From Herbidospora yilanensis (GTDB lineage Bacteria > Actinomycetota > Actinomycetes > Streptosporangiales > Streptosporangiaceae): a stretch of DNA of 64,000 nt. Position 1 is the first letter of the stretch. The number at the start of each line of letters is the position of its first letter. Positions 31,480 through 39,912 of this stretch are shown here, piece by piece. The stretch lies in contig NZ_BBXE01000042.1 of assembly GCF_001570565.1 (NCBI RefSeq), positions 22,089 to 86,088 on the forward strand, in the 5' to 3' direction. Under the pieces are notes generated by a model that did no database searches, was not told the DNA's origin, and saw only the letters and a program-made list of their open reading frames with translations. A program made the position numbers and the translations under genes.

Positions 31480-32912
31480 GCGCGGGCCTCCAGGACGTAC
31501 TTGCCGACCTTGTCCTGGTCGATCGGGATGGGGTAGCTGCCGTCGAAGCAGGCTCGGCAGAGCCTCTGGGCCGGGATGGTGGTGGCCTCGGTGAGGCCCT
31601 CCATCGAGATGTAGCCGAGGGAGTCGGCGCCCAGGTGCTCGCGGATCTCCTCGACGTTCATCGAACCGGCCAGGAGCTCGGCGCGGGTGGCGAAGTCGAT
31701 GCCGTAAAAGCAGGGCCAGGCCACCGGCGGGGCCGAGATGCGCACGTGGACCTCGGTCGCCCCGGCCTCGCGCAGCATCTTCACGATCGCCCGCTGGGTG
31801 TTGCCGCGCACGATCGTGTCGTCGACCACCACCAGGCGCTTGCCCTGGACGATCTCCTTCAGCGGGTTCAGCTTCAGCCGGATGCCGAGCTGGCGGATCG
31901 TCTGGGACGGCTGGATGAAGGTCCGGCCGACGTAGGAGTTCTTCACCAGGCCCTGGCCGTAGGGGATGCCGCTCTGCTCGGCGTAGCCGATCGCGGCGGG
32001 GGTGCCCGACTCGGGGGTCGGGATCACCAGGTCGGCGTCGACGGGGTGTTCGCGGGCCAGCCGGCGGCCGACCTCGACCCGGGTCGCCTGGACGCCGCGC
32101 CCGGCGATCGTGGTGTCGGGACGGGCCAGGTAGACGTATTCGAACAGGCAGCCCTTGGGGTCGGCCGGCGCGAACCGGCGCGAGGTGACCCCGCGCTCGT
32201 CGATGGTGAGGAGCTCGCCCGGCTCGACCTCGCGCTGGAACGTCGCGCCGACGATGTCGAGGGCGGCCGTCTCGGAGGCCACCACCCAGCCGCGCTCCAG
32301 ACGGCCCAGGACGAGCGGACGGATGCCCTGAGGGTCCCGGGCCGCGTAGAGCGTTTTCTCGTCCATGAAGACGAGTGAGTAGGCGCCGCGGACCATCGGC
32401 AGCAGCCGGGCGGCCGCCTCGTCGATCGGCTCGGAGCGGTCTTTGGCCAGGATCGCGGTGAGGATCTCGCTGTCGGTGGTGGCCCTGGTGGTGCCGGGGG
32501 CCACCCGCTCGGCGAGCTCGCCGGTGTTGATCAGGTTGCCGTTGTGGGCCAGCGCGAGGCCGCCCACGTCGGTCGAGCTCAGTGTGGGCTGCGCGTTCTC
32601 CCACACACTCGAACCGGTGGTGGAATAGCGGCAGTGGCCGATGGCCAGGTGTCCCTTGAGGGTGCCGAGGATCGACTCGTCGAAGACCTGGGCCACCAGG
32701 CCCATGTCTTTGTAGACGAGGATGCGGCTGCCCTCGCTGACCGCGATGCCCGCGGACTCCTGGCCGCGGTGCTGCAACGCGTACAGCCCGTAGTAGGTGA
32801 GTTTGGAGACGTCCTCCCCCGGAGCCCAGACGCCGAAGACGCCGCACGCGTCTTTCGGGCCTTGGTCGAGGGGGTCAAGGTCATGGCTCAGATGGCCGTC
32901 GCCCTTCAGCAC
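31476..32912 (-). CDS. purF: Amidophosphoribosyltransferase
   Basis: The 478-residue enzyme makes phosphoribosylamine from PRPP and glutamine, the first step of purine synthesis. The Ntn-hydrolase Cys follows a short propeptide (PKDACGVFG near residues 19-27). The glutaminase domain continues with GHCRYSTTGSS and LALAHNGNLINTGELA, and the PRPP motif is RLVVVDDTIVRGNTQR near 352-367. Cysteines in RLCRACFDGSYP near the C-terminus fit the iron-sulfur class. The start is GTG at 32912 without a strong ribosome site; an in-frame ATG (SHDLDPLD) is a few codons on. Confidence 0.96.
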   Translation of the reverse strand: MLKGDGHLSHDLDPLDQGPKDACGVFGVWAPGEDVSKLTYYGLYALQHRGQESAGIAVSEGSRILVYKDMGLVAQVFDESILGTLKGHLAIGHCRYSTTGSSVWENAQPTLSSTDVGGLALAHNGNLINTGELAERVAPGTTRATTDSEILTAILAKDRSEPIDEAAARLLPMVRGAYSLVFMDEKTLYAARDPQGIRPLVLGRLERGWVVASETAALDIVGATFQREVEPGELLTIDERGVTSRRFAPADPKGCLFEYVYLARPDTTIAGRGVQATRVEVGRRLAREHPVDADLVIPTPESGTPAAIGYAEQSGIPYGQGLVKNSYVGRTFIQPSQTIRQLGIRLKLNPLKEIVQGKRLVVVDDTIVRGNTQRAIVKMLREAGATEVHVRISAPPVAWPCFYGIDFATRAELLAGSMNVEEIREHLGADSLGYISMEGLTEATTIPAQRLCRACFDGSYPIPIDQDKVGKYVLEARA

Positions 32913-33040
32913 ATGCTTGAGTCTATTTCGGCCTCTTGGCTGCTCGGACCCCCGGGTGGGCTGAACCCGGCGAAATGATCACCAGCGCTTTGCCGTGTCG
33001 GCCGCCGTATCCCCGGCCCCACAGGGGAAGTGAGAGGAAT

Positions 33041-33754
33041 ATGACCACTCCTGACGAGCCGAGGGACGACCAGCCCAAGCGGCGCATGCCCTGGGACGTT
33101 CCGCCCGGACAGGCCCCGGGCAGGCCGTCGCCGGACGCCGAGGACACCGCCGTCTTCAGCGCCGAACACCACCCCGGCGGCTCACTCGGGCCCGACCCGG
33201 GGCGGCCGGAGAATCGGCCGGAGAATCAACCGGAGAACTGGCCCGAGAACCAGCCGGGACACCGGGCGGAGCCGCCGCCGGAGGGCGTGCCGCAGGGCCG
33301 GCCCGAGAGCCCGCCGCCCTATCAGCCCGGACCTTCCGGGCCGAGCGCCTACCAGCCGACCTCCTACCCGCAGGCCCCCTACCCCTCGGCGCCCTACGGC
33401 GAGAGGCCGCCGTCCAAGGGCGGCGGGCTGGGCACGGCCGCGCTGGTGCTGGGCATCGTGGCGATCGTGCTGCTGCTGGTCTGCGGCCTCGGGCTGCTGG
33501 TGGCGGTGGCCGGTGTGATCGTCGGCATCATCGCGATCGCGAAGCGGTCGAACAAGGGGCGGGCCGTCGTCGGCCTGATCCTGAGCATCCTGACGCTGGT
33601 GATAGGAGCGATCATCATCGGCGTGGTGGTCAACTGGGCCAACAAGAACAATCTCGCCGAGTGCTTCGACACCCGCCTGCACCCGACGCAGGAGTCGCAG
33701 CAGCAGTGCGTCCAGCGGAAGATCAACGCGCCGGTCTCGGAGGGCGGCTACTAG
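33041..33754 (+). CDS. DUF4190-domain membrane protein with Pro-rich N-terminus
   Basis: The 237-residue protein has a long disordered N-terminus (about 1-125) with Pro/Glu/Asn repeats such as RPENRPENQPENWPENQP, then a DUF4190 domain of two hydrophobic segments at about 128-165 and 175-205 joined by a short basic loop (AKRSNKGRAVVG). A C-terminal extracellular or cytosolic tail with two cysteines (ECFDTRL and QQCVQ) follows. Its function is unknown. ATG at 33041 is preceded by GAGAGGAAT. It is divergent from purF and its stop overlaps that of the next gene as CTAG. Confidence 0.85.
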   Translation: MTTPDEPRDDQPKRRMPWDVPPGQAPGRPSPDAEDTAVFSAEHHPGGSLGPDPGRPENRPENQPENWPENQPGHRAEPPPEGVPQGRPESPPPYQPGPSGPSAYQPTSYPQAPYPSAPYGERPPSKGGGLGTAALVLGIVAIVLLLVCGLGLLVAVAGVIVGIIAIAKRSNKGRAVVGLILSILTLVIGAIIIGVVVNWANKNNLAECFDTRLHPTQESQQQCVQRKINAPVSEGGY

Positions 33755-34191
33755 AAAAGAGGGAGGTAGGGCGACAGGTCGGCCCGGCCGCCGCTCGCCC
33801 TGACCCGCCCGTCGGCCACCGCCGCGGGCCAGCCCTCCCGGCCGGTGGCCAGCACGATCCACGTGCGGGGGTCGGTCTCGACCACGTTCGGGGGAGTGCC
33901 CCGGGTGTGCCGGGGCCCCTCGACGCACTGGACGGCGGCGAACGGCGGCACCCGCACCTCGACGGTCCGGCCGGGGGCCCTCGCCACGAGTTCGTCGAGC
34001 AGGAACCGCACGGCCGCGCGCAGCGCCTCGCGCCGGGGCTCGGTCTCCCGGCCGTACGCCGACAACACCGCCGAGACCACGGCGGGACCCGCGGCGGCGT
34101 CGGGGCCGTCGAACGGCGGCAGGCCCAGATCCGCCAACTGGACGTCGAGAGCCGCGCGAACGCGGGAAGGGTCCTGGCGGCGGGGCGGCAT
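33751..34191 (-). CDS. Sterol-carrier-like (SCP2-fold) actinobacterial protein
   Basis: The protein (146 residues from ATG 34191) contains VRFLLDELVARAPGRTVEVRVPPFAAVQCVEGPRHTRGTPPNVVETDPRTWIVLATG in successive blocks. The central ones, PPFAAVQCVEGPRHTRGTPP and VVETDPRTWIVLATGRE, are the hallmark of actinobacterial proteins annotated as sterol carrier family. The end ASGGRADLSPYLPLF is also typical. It is probably a small lipid-binding or maleylpyruvate-isomerase-like protein. An in-frame ATG at 34221 is the alternative start. It is a regular neighbour of the purF region in related genomes, as I recall. Confidence 0.75.
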   Translation of the reverse strand: MPPRRQDPSRVRAALDVQLADLGLPPFDGPDAAAGPAVVSAVLSAYGRETEPRREALRAAVRFLLDELVARAPGRTVEVRVPPFAAVQCVEGPRHTRGTPPNVVETDPRTWIVLATGREGWPAAVADGRVRASGGRADLSPYLPLF

Positions 34192-34215
34192 GTGCCCATT
34201 GTGGCGGGTGGGATC

Positions 34216-34270
34216 GTTCACCGATGCGGCGGACGACGTTCACCTTCACTTCGGTCGCCAACAATACGGT
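34216..34270 (+). promoter_or_regulatory. Putative PHO box and promoter of phoX
   Basis: GTTCACC occurs at 34216-34222 and again at 34238-34244, exactly 22 bases (two 11-base units) apart; a weaker unit CTTCGGTCGCC starts at 34249. Direct 11-base repeats beginning GTTCAYY are how PhoP boxes look in streptomycetes. TACGGT at 34265-34270 is a possible -10 box, putting the repeats over the -35 region. The middle 11-base unit does not match, so this is a suggestion. Confidence 0.5.
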
Positions 34271-34335
34271 CCGGGCGGGGACCTGCGCCGTCTGGGCCGT
34301 TCCCTCGATCCCCGCGCGACCCTTTTGGAGGAGCT

Positions 34336-36423
34336 GTGACGAACCCGTCACCGCGTCGATCCCTGCCGCTGCTGACGCCGGCCCACCCGGGCGGCCGCAG
34401 CGCCATGACCTGTAAATACCGTTGTGGCGACGCCTGTTTCCACGAAGTGCCCAACACGAGTGAGAACACCTACTTCGGTGACGTCGTCGCCGACATGTCC
34501 CGTCGGGGCGCGCTGCGCGCCGGGGCGCTGGGCGCGCTGGTCCTGTCGGCCGGTGTCGTCGGCGCCGCCGCGACCCCCGCCGCGGCCGACGACAAGTTCA
34601 CCCTCGACTGGTGGAACAAGGGCGGCAACTGGAACAGCGGCGGCTCCCACCCCTACAAGGGCGGCCTGACCTTCACGCCGGTCGCGCCCAACACCAATGA
34701 CCAGGTCACCGTGCCGAACGGCTACCAGTCGGCGGTCGTGGTCCGGTGGGGCGACCCGGTCCTCCCGGGTGCGCCGGCCTTCGACTTCGAGGCGCAGACG
34801 CCCGACGCGCAGGCCAGGCAGTTCGGCTACAACTGTGACTTCGTGACGCTGTTCCAGCTCGGCCGCGACCGCGGCCTCCTCTGGGTGAACCACGAGTACA
34901 CCAACGAAGAGCTGATGTTCCGCGGCTACACCAACGGCGACAACGCCACCCCCGAGCAGATCAACATCGCGATGAACGCCCACGGCGGTTCGGTCGTCGA
35001 GATCCGCCGGAGCGGTAACACCGGCCGCTGGGAGCTCGCCACCTCCGGCCCGCGCCGCTACAACCGCCGCATCACGGCCCACACCGAGATGAGGTTCACC
35101 GGCCCGGCCGCCGGTTCGAGCCTGCTGAAGACCGCCGCCGACCCGAGCGGCCGCGTGGTCAAGGGCATGCTGAACAACTGCGCCGGCGGCACCACCCCGT
35201 GGGGCACCGTGCTGACCGCCGAGGAGAACTTCAACCAGTACTTCGTGAACGCCGGCAAGGCGCCCGCGGAGGCCCAGGCCGGGCTGACCCGCTACGCCCT
35301 CCCCACCGGGCTCGCCGGCCGCCGCTGGGACCGCGTCGACGAGCGCTTCGACCTGGGCAAGCACCCCAACGAGGCCAACCGCTTCGGCTGGATCGTCGAG
35401 ATCGACCCGACCGACCCCGACTCGACCCCGATCAAGCGCACCGCGCTCGGCCGCATGGCCCACGAGGCGGCCACCACGACCATCAGCCGGGACGGCCGGC
35501 TGGTCGCGTACATGGGCGACGACTCGCGGTTCGAGTACATCTACAAGTTCGTGTCGAAGGACCGCTACATCCCGGGCAACGACCGCCACAACCGGACGCT
35601 GCTCGACAACGGCACCCTCTACGTCGCCCAGTTCACCGGCGACAGCCCGGCCGCCGAGATCGACGGCACCGGCAAGCTGCCGAAGGACAAGGCGTTCGAC
35701 GGCGTCGGCAAGTGGATCCCGCTGGTCAGCGGCACCAGGTCGTACGTCGCGGGCATGACCGCCGAGCAGGTCCTGGTCTTCACCCGCCTGGCCGCCGACA
35801 AGGTCGGCGCGACCAAGATGGACCGCCCGGAGGACATGGAGCGCAACCCGGTCACCGGCACCGTGTTCGTCGCCCTGACCAACAACACCGCGCGCAGCTC
35901 GGGCCCCGACGAGGCCAACCCGCGCCTCAACAACAAGCACGGCCACATCCTGGAGATCGCCGAGAACCGCGACGACGCCGCGGCGCTGACCTTCGCGTGG
36001 AGCCTGCCGCTGGTCTGCGGCGACCCCAACGACCCGGGCACCTACTTCGGCGGCTTCGACAAGACCAAGGTCTCGCCGATCTCCTGCCCCGACAACGTCG
36101 CCTTCGACAAGGACGGCAACCTCTGGATCTCCACGGACGGCAACGCCCTGGGCACCCACGACGGCCTGTTCGCCGTGCCGGTCCGCGGCAAGGACAAGGG
36201 TCACGTCCGGCAGTTCCTCACGATGCCCAAGGGCGCCGAGTGTTGCGGTCCGCTGGTGTCGGAGGACCAGAAGTCGGTCTTCGTCGCCGTGCAGCACCCC
36301 GGTGAGGGCACCGGCGCCTCGCCGGCCGCCCCGATCTCCCACTTCCCCGACGGCGGGACCTCGCAGCCCCGTCCGTCGGTCGTGGTCGCCTGGCACAAGC
36401 AGGGCAAGAAGATCGGCAGCTAG
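34336..36423 (+). CDS. phoX: PhoX-type alkaline phosphatase, Tat-exported
   Basis: The 695-residue protein has the twin-arginine region DMSRRGALRAGALGALVLSAG at about residues 54-74, preceded by a Cys-containing stretch (CKYRCGDACFHEVPNTSE) that is typical of actinobacterial PhoX. The mature part is the DUF839/PhoX beta-propeller: LWVNHEYTNEELMF near 180-193, TPWGTVLTAEENFNQYF near 290-306, MGDDSRFEYIYKFVS, and SCPDNVAFDKDGNLWISTDGN near 580-600. PhoX is a calcium- and iron-dependent monoesterase releasing phosphate outside the cell. GTG at 34336 has GGAGGAG just upstream. A probable PHO box precedes it, and its stop overlaps the convergent MFS stop as CTAG. Confidence 0.92.
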   Translation: MTNPSPRRSLPLLTPAHPGGRSAMTCKYRCGDACFHEVPNTSENTYFGDVVADMSRRGALRAGALGALVLSAGVVGAAATPAAADDKFTLDWWNKGGNWNSGGSHPYKGGLTFTPVAPNTNDQVTVPNGYQSAVVVRWGDPVLPGAPAFDFEAQTPDAQARQFGYNCDFVTLFQLGRDRGLLWVNHEYTNEELMFRGYTNGDNATPEQINIAMNAHGGSVVEIRRSGNTGRWELATSGPRRYNRRITAHTEMRFTGPAAGSSLLKTAADPSGRVVKGMLNNCAGGTTPWGTVLTAEENFNQYFVNAGKAPAEAQAGLTRYALPTGLAGRRWDRVDERFDLGKHPNEANRFGWIVEIDPTDPDSTPIKRTALGRMAHEAATTTISRDGRLVAYMGDDSRFEYIYKFVSKDRYIPGNDRHNRTLLDNGTLYVAQFTGDSPAAEIDGTGKLPKDKAFDGVGKWIPLVSGTRSYVAGMTAEQVLVFTRLAADKVGATKMDRPEDMERNPVTGTVFVALTNNTARSSGPDEANPRLNNKHGHILEIAENRDDAAALTFAWSLPLVCGDPNDPGTYFGGFDKTKVSPISCPDNVAFDKDGNLWISTDGNALGTHDGLFAVPVRGKDKGHVRQFLTMPKGAECCGPLVSEDQKSVFVAVQHPGEGTGASPAAPISHFPDGGTSQPRPSVVVAWHKQGKKIGS

Positions 36424-37823
36424 ACCAGCGCCGGGTCCCGGTCGTCCTCGGTGACCGTCTCGACGGTCCGGTCCCTGCGGAGGGCGTAGAGGGCGACCGG
36501 GACCCCGGCCCCGACGATCGCCGCGGCGATGAGCAGCGTGAACTGGTAGGCGTCCAGGAACGCCGCCATCGTCGGGGCGGTCTGCCGGGCGTTCAGGACC
36601 GCGCCGAGGATGGTGATCCCGAGCAGTCCGAAGACCTCGCGGGAGACGTTGAGCGTCCCCGAGGCGACCCCGGCCCGGTCTGCGGGCACCGCACCGATGA
36701 TCACGTCGGTCAGCGGCACGAGCATGCCGCCGCCCGCGCCGAAGACCAGGAACCAGGGCAGCAGGTCGAGATAGGTCGAGCCGGCGCCGGTGCTCGACAG
36801 GCCCGCCATCGCGACGACCATCAGGGCGAGCCCCGCGGCGACCGACGGGCCGGTGCCGATGCGCCGGGCGAGCTGCGGCGAGAAGACCGCGACGGCCGCC
36901 ATGAGCAGCGCCATCGGCACGAATCCCGCCCCCGCCTCGGTCGGGCTGAAGCCGAGCGCGCTCTGCAGGTAGATCGCGGTGAAGAAGTAGATCCCGAACA
37001 CGCCGAACGCCCACAGGCCCATCGACAGCAGGCCGCCGCTGAACACCCGCGAGCGGAACAGGCGCAGGTCGATCATCGGCTGACGGCTGCGCGACTCGAT
37101 CACCAGGAACGTGGCGAACGCGACGGCGGCCAGCGCGAACGAGCCCAGGATGAGCCCGGAGGTCCAGCCCTCGCCCTCGCCCTCGATGAGCGCGAAGGTC
37201 AGCGCGAACAGTGCGAGCGAGGAGCTGAGCACGCCGGGCACGTCGATCCGGACCCCTCTGGTGCGCACGCTCGCCGGCAGGGCGACCGCGGCGATCACGG
37301 CCACCACGATTCCGATCGGCAGGTTGATCAGGAAGATCCAGCCCCAGCTGATGTTCTCGCTGAGCACGCCGCCGGTCAGCGGCCCCACGGCCAGCGCCAG
37401 CGCGGAGACGGCGCCCCAGATCCCCACGGCCGTGGCCCGCTCGCGCGCGTCGACGAACGTGGCCCTGATCAGCGCCAGCGACGTGGGCGTCACCAGGGCG
37501 GCGCCCACGCCCTGCGCGACCCGCGCCGCGATGAGCGTCTCCTGCGAGCCGGCCAGCCCGGCGGCGACCGAGGAGGCGGTGAACACGGCCAGGCCGATGA
37601 AGAACATGACGCGCAGCCCGAAGACGTCGGCCAGCCGTCCGCCGGCCAGCAGCAGCCCGGCGAAGGCCAGGATGTAGCCGCTCACGATCCATTCGAGCCC
37701 GGCGAGCGTCAGCCCCAGGTCCTGCTCGATCGTCGGCAGCGCGACGTTGACCACGTTGTTGTCGAGGTAGGTCATGAACGTCGCCAGCGACACGGCCGCC
37801 AGCACCCACCATCTTGATCGCAT
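36420..37823 (-). CDS. MFS transporter, DHA2 (14-helix) drug-efflux family
   Basis: The 467-residue membrane protein has about 14 hydrophobic segments. TFMTYLDNNVVNVALPTIEQDLG near residues 15-37 is the DHA2 motif D1, GGRLADVFGLRVMFFIGL near 61-78 is motif A, and GPLTGGVLSENISWGWIFLINLPIGI near 145-170 is motif C with the family WxWIFxINxPxG. It exports hydrophobic compounds by proton antiport. It is divergent from a TetR gene, with a 23-base palindrome between them, the standard layout of a drug-inducible pump and its repressor. Confidence 0.93.
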   Translation of the reverse strand: MRSRWWVLAAVSLATFMTYLDNNVVNVALPTIEQDLGLTLAGLEWIVSGYILAFAGLLLAGGRLADVFGLRVMFFIGLAVFTASSVAAGLAGSQETLIAARVAQGVGAALVTPTSLALIRATFVDARERATAVGIWGAVSALALAVGPLTGGVLSENISWGWIFLINLPIGIVVAVIAAVALPASVRTRGVRIDVPGVLSSSLALFALTFALIEGEGEGWTSGLILGSFALAAVAFATFLVIESRSRQPMIDLRLFRSRVFSGGLLSMGLWAFGVFGIYFFTAIYLQSALGFSPTEAGAGFVPMALLMAAVAVFSPQLARRIGTGPSVAAGLALMVVAMAGLSSTGAGSTYLDLLPWFLVFGAGGGMLVPLTDVIIGAVPADRAGVASGTLNVSREVFGLLGITILGAVLNARQTAPTMAAFLDAYQFTLLIAAAIVGAGVPVALYALRRDRTVETVTEDDRDPALV

Positions 37824-37844
37824 TGCTCAGGCCCCCTATACGGA

Positions 37845-37867
37845 GTACTTGTACGGCGTACATGTAC
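37845..37867. promoter_or_regulatory. 23-base palindromic operator between MFS pump and TetR regulator
   Basis: The arms GTACTTGTACG and CGTACATGTAC flank a single central G and match at 10 of 11 pairs. A second, partial copy (TTGTACGTCGTATAG) lies at 37883-37897, next to the regulator's own start. Position and symmetry fit the binding site of the adjacent TetR protein. Confidence 0.75.
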
Positions 37868-37892
37868 AGTGCATAGCTCAGCTTGTACGTCG

Positions 37893-37898
37893 TATAGT
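37893..37898 (+). promoter_or_regulatory. -10 box for a probably leaderless TetR transcript
   Basis: TATAGT lies 6 bases before the GTG start at 37905, and no Shine-Dalgarno-like sequence precedes the GTG. Transcription would start at or next to the start codon. The box is inside the second operator-like half repeat, which allows simple autorepression. Confidence 0.5.
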
Positions 37899-37904
37899 TG
37901 TCAA

Positions 37905-38588
37905 GTGGCACCTGAGAAGCTGAGCCGGGAATCAGTCGTCGAACGGGCCATCGACCTGATCGACGCCGAGGGGCTCGAAGCCGTCACCGTGCGGCGGCTC
38001 GCCCAGTTGCTCGGCGTCACGCCGATGGCGCTCTACTGGCATTTCAAGAACAAGGACGAACTGCTCGCCGGCGTGGCCGACCATCTGCTGGCGCAGATCC
38101 TCGCCGAGGTCACCGACGAGCCCGCGTGGCACGTGCAGGTCCGGGGGGTGGTCGAACGGCTGGTCACGCTGCTCGACCGGCACCCGGCGCTGGCGACCCT
38201 GCTCCACACGGTCGACAAGCACCGCGTCGACAGCTTCAACGTCGCCACCAACATGGCCCTCGACCTGCTCCGCAGGGGCGGCTTCACCGTCCAGGAGGGC
38301 TTCCTGGTCTCGTCCTACCTGCTGTCCGGGGTGATCGGCCTGGTCGGCGGCGCGCCGGTCTGCCCGACGCCGCTCAGCCCCGCCGAGGCGCGCGAATGGC
38401 GGCGGCGCAAGCGCCTGGAACTGGAGAACCTGTCGGCCGAGCGTTTCCCGCTGCTGATGGAGTTCGCCAAGACCTGGGAAGACGAGACCGACGTGGCCGA
38501 GTACTACAAGTACGGCGTCGACCTGCTCATGGCCGGGGTCGAGACGATGGCCGCGCGAGTGCGGCGCACATCGCTCCCACCAGACTGA
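37905..38588 (+). CDS. TetR-family transcriptional repressor
   Basis: The 227-residue regulator has an N-terminal TetR helix-turn-helix (residues 8-55) with SVVERAIDLIDAEGLEAVTVRRLAQLLGVTPMALYWHFKNKDELL in consecutive blocks; the recognition helix is VTPMALYWHFKNK. The C-terminal helical ligand domain resembles TetR_C (VRGVVERLVTLLDRHPALA, LSGVIGLVGG). GTG at 37905 is used. It most likely represses the divergent DHA2 pump and itself. Its 3' end overlaps the convergent MFS gene by 62 bases, an unusually long antisense overlap. Confidence 0.92.
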   Translation: MAPEKLSRESVVERAIDLIDAEGLEAVTVRRLAQLLGVTPMALYWHFKNKDELLAGVADHLLAQILAEVTDEPAWHVQVRGVVERLVTLLDRHPALATLLHTVDKHRVDSFNVATNMALDLLRRGGFTVQEGFLVSSYLLSGVIGLVGGAPVCPTPLSPAEAREWRRRKRLELENLSAERFPLLMEFAKTWEDETDVAEYYKYGVDLLMAGVETMAARVRRTSLPPD

Positions 38589-39912
38589 CGCAGAACAGCG
38601 TCGCGTACGTCACCCGGAATCCTCCCATCAACTGCTCCACCGCCGAAGGCGACAGCAGCGACAACGTCGCCTGGTAGACCTGCGCCCGGATCTCGGGCGT
38701 GACCGCCCCGGTCAGCAGGGTCAGCGTGGTCGCCACGCTGAGCGACATGCCGAAGTTCTGGATCGTCAGCCGGAACCCGTTGACCACCCCGAGGCTGCCC
38801 GCCGGGAGCACGTTCATGATCTGGGTGGTGTTCCCCGTCAGGAAGGTCCCGTTCCCGCATCCGGCCAGGAACAGCCCGGCCGCGATCACCGGATAGGACG
38901 CCTCGGTCGACAGCGCCAGCACGGCCAGCCCGCACGCCGCGAGCACCGCCCCGCCCACCGACACCGCGTAGGCCCCCAGCCGCCGCGCCAGCGCCCCGGC
39001 GAGCGGCGAGGCGAGCGCCATCCCGGCCGGCACCGGCAGGATCGCCAGCCCGGCCTGGAGCGCGTCGGCCCCGCGTGCCGCCTGGAAGTACAGCCCGGCC
39101 AGCAGGATGAGCGACGAGCGTGCCAGCGCCGCGCAGAACGAGGCCAGGTTCGAGAACACCAGCAGCGGCGCCCCGAACAGGGCGCCGTTCAGGATGGGGT
39201 TGGCCGCCCGGCGCTCCACCGCGAACAGGACGGGCGCCAGCGCCGCCGCGACCGCCAGGCCGGCGAGCGACCCCTCGGTCACCGCGTAGAGCGCGGCCGA
39301 CAGCAGCAAGAAGATCACCAGGTTTCCGGCGGCGTCGATCGGCGCCCGCCGTCCCGGGCTGCCCGGCCGCAGGATGAGGAGCCCGGCCACCAGCGCCAGC
39401 AGCCCGGCCGGCACGTTCACCCAGAAGATCCACCGCCACCCGAGCGTGTCGGCGATGAGGCCGCCCAGCGTCGGCCCGGCGAGCTGCGCGATCGAGAGGG
39501 TGCCGATGTAGACGCCCATACCCTGGCCGAGCCGGTCGGGCGGGAAGGCGTCGGTGATGATGACGGTCCCGTTGGCCAGGATCATCGAGGCCCCGATGGC
39601 CTGCAGCGCCCGCATCGCGATGAGCACGCCCACATCGGGGGCCAGCCCCGCCAGCGCCGAGGCCGCGGTGAAGAGGGCGAACCCGGTCAGGTAGACCCCG
39701 CGCCGCCCCAAGAGGTCGGCCACCCGCCCGAAGAACACCAGGGTCGCCGTGTTGACCAGCATGAACGACAACAGGATCCAGTTCGACGCGAACGGCGACG
39801 CGTGGAAGTGCCGGACGACGACGGGTAACGCGACGTTCAGCGTGCTGCCCGACATGCCGATGAGGATCAGCCCGAGGCTGGTGACCAGGCAGACCCGCCA
39901 GGCATACCTCAC
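38527..39912 (-). CDS. MFS transporter, DHA2 family, in cyclase-Crp operon
   Basis: The 461-residue membrane protein has SGSTLNVALPVVVRHFHASPFASNWILLSF near residues 21-50, FFGRVADLLGRRGVYLTG near 60-77, GTLSIAQLAGPTLGGLIADTLGWRWIFWVNVPAG near 136-169, and about 12 to 14 hydrophobic segments. This is again the drug:proton antiporter pattern. Its ATG at 39912 overlaps the stop of the Crp-like gene by 4 bases (ATGA), so it is the third gene of an operon with the cyclase and Crp-like regulator. The 3' end overlaps the TetR gene on the other strand. Confidence 0.9.
   Translation of the reverse strand: MRYAWRVCLVTSLGLILIGMSGSTLNVALPVVVRHFHASPFASNWILLSFMLVNTATLVFFGRVADLLGRRGVYLTGFALFTAASALAGLAPDVGVLIAMRALQAIGASMILANGTVIITDAFPPDRLGQGMGVYIGTLSIAQLAGPTLGGLIADTLGWRWIFWVNVPAGLLALVAGLLILRPGSPGRRAPIDAAGNLVIFLLLSAALYAVTEGSLAGLAVAAALAPVLFAVERRAANPILNGALFGAPLLVFSNLASFCAALARSSLILLAGLYFQAARGADALQAGLAILPVPAGMALASPLAGALARRLGAYAVSVGGAVLAACGLAVLALSTEASYPVIAAGLFLAGCGNGTFLTGNTTQIMNVLPAGSLGVVNGFRLTIQNFGMSLSVATTLTLLTGAVTPEIRAQVYQATLSLLSPSAVEQLMGGFRVTYATLFCVSLVGAMCAALARPSSRPRP

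Noticed and set aside
34348..37911. Very long open frame on the minus strand opposite phoX
   Set aside because: It is an antisense shadow typical of high-GC DNA; its product is low-complexity Gly/Val/Asp-rich and phoX is well supported on the plus strand.
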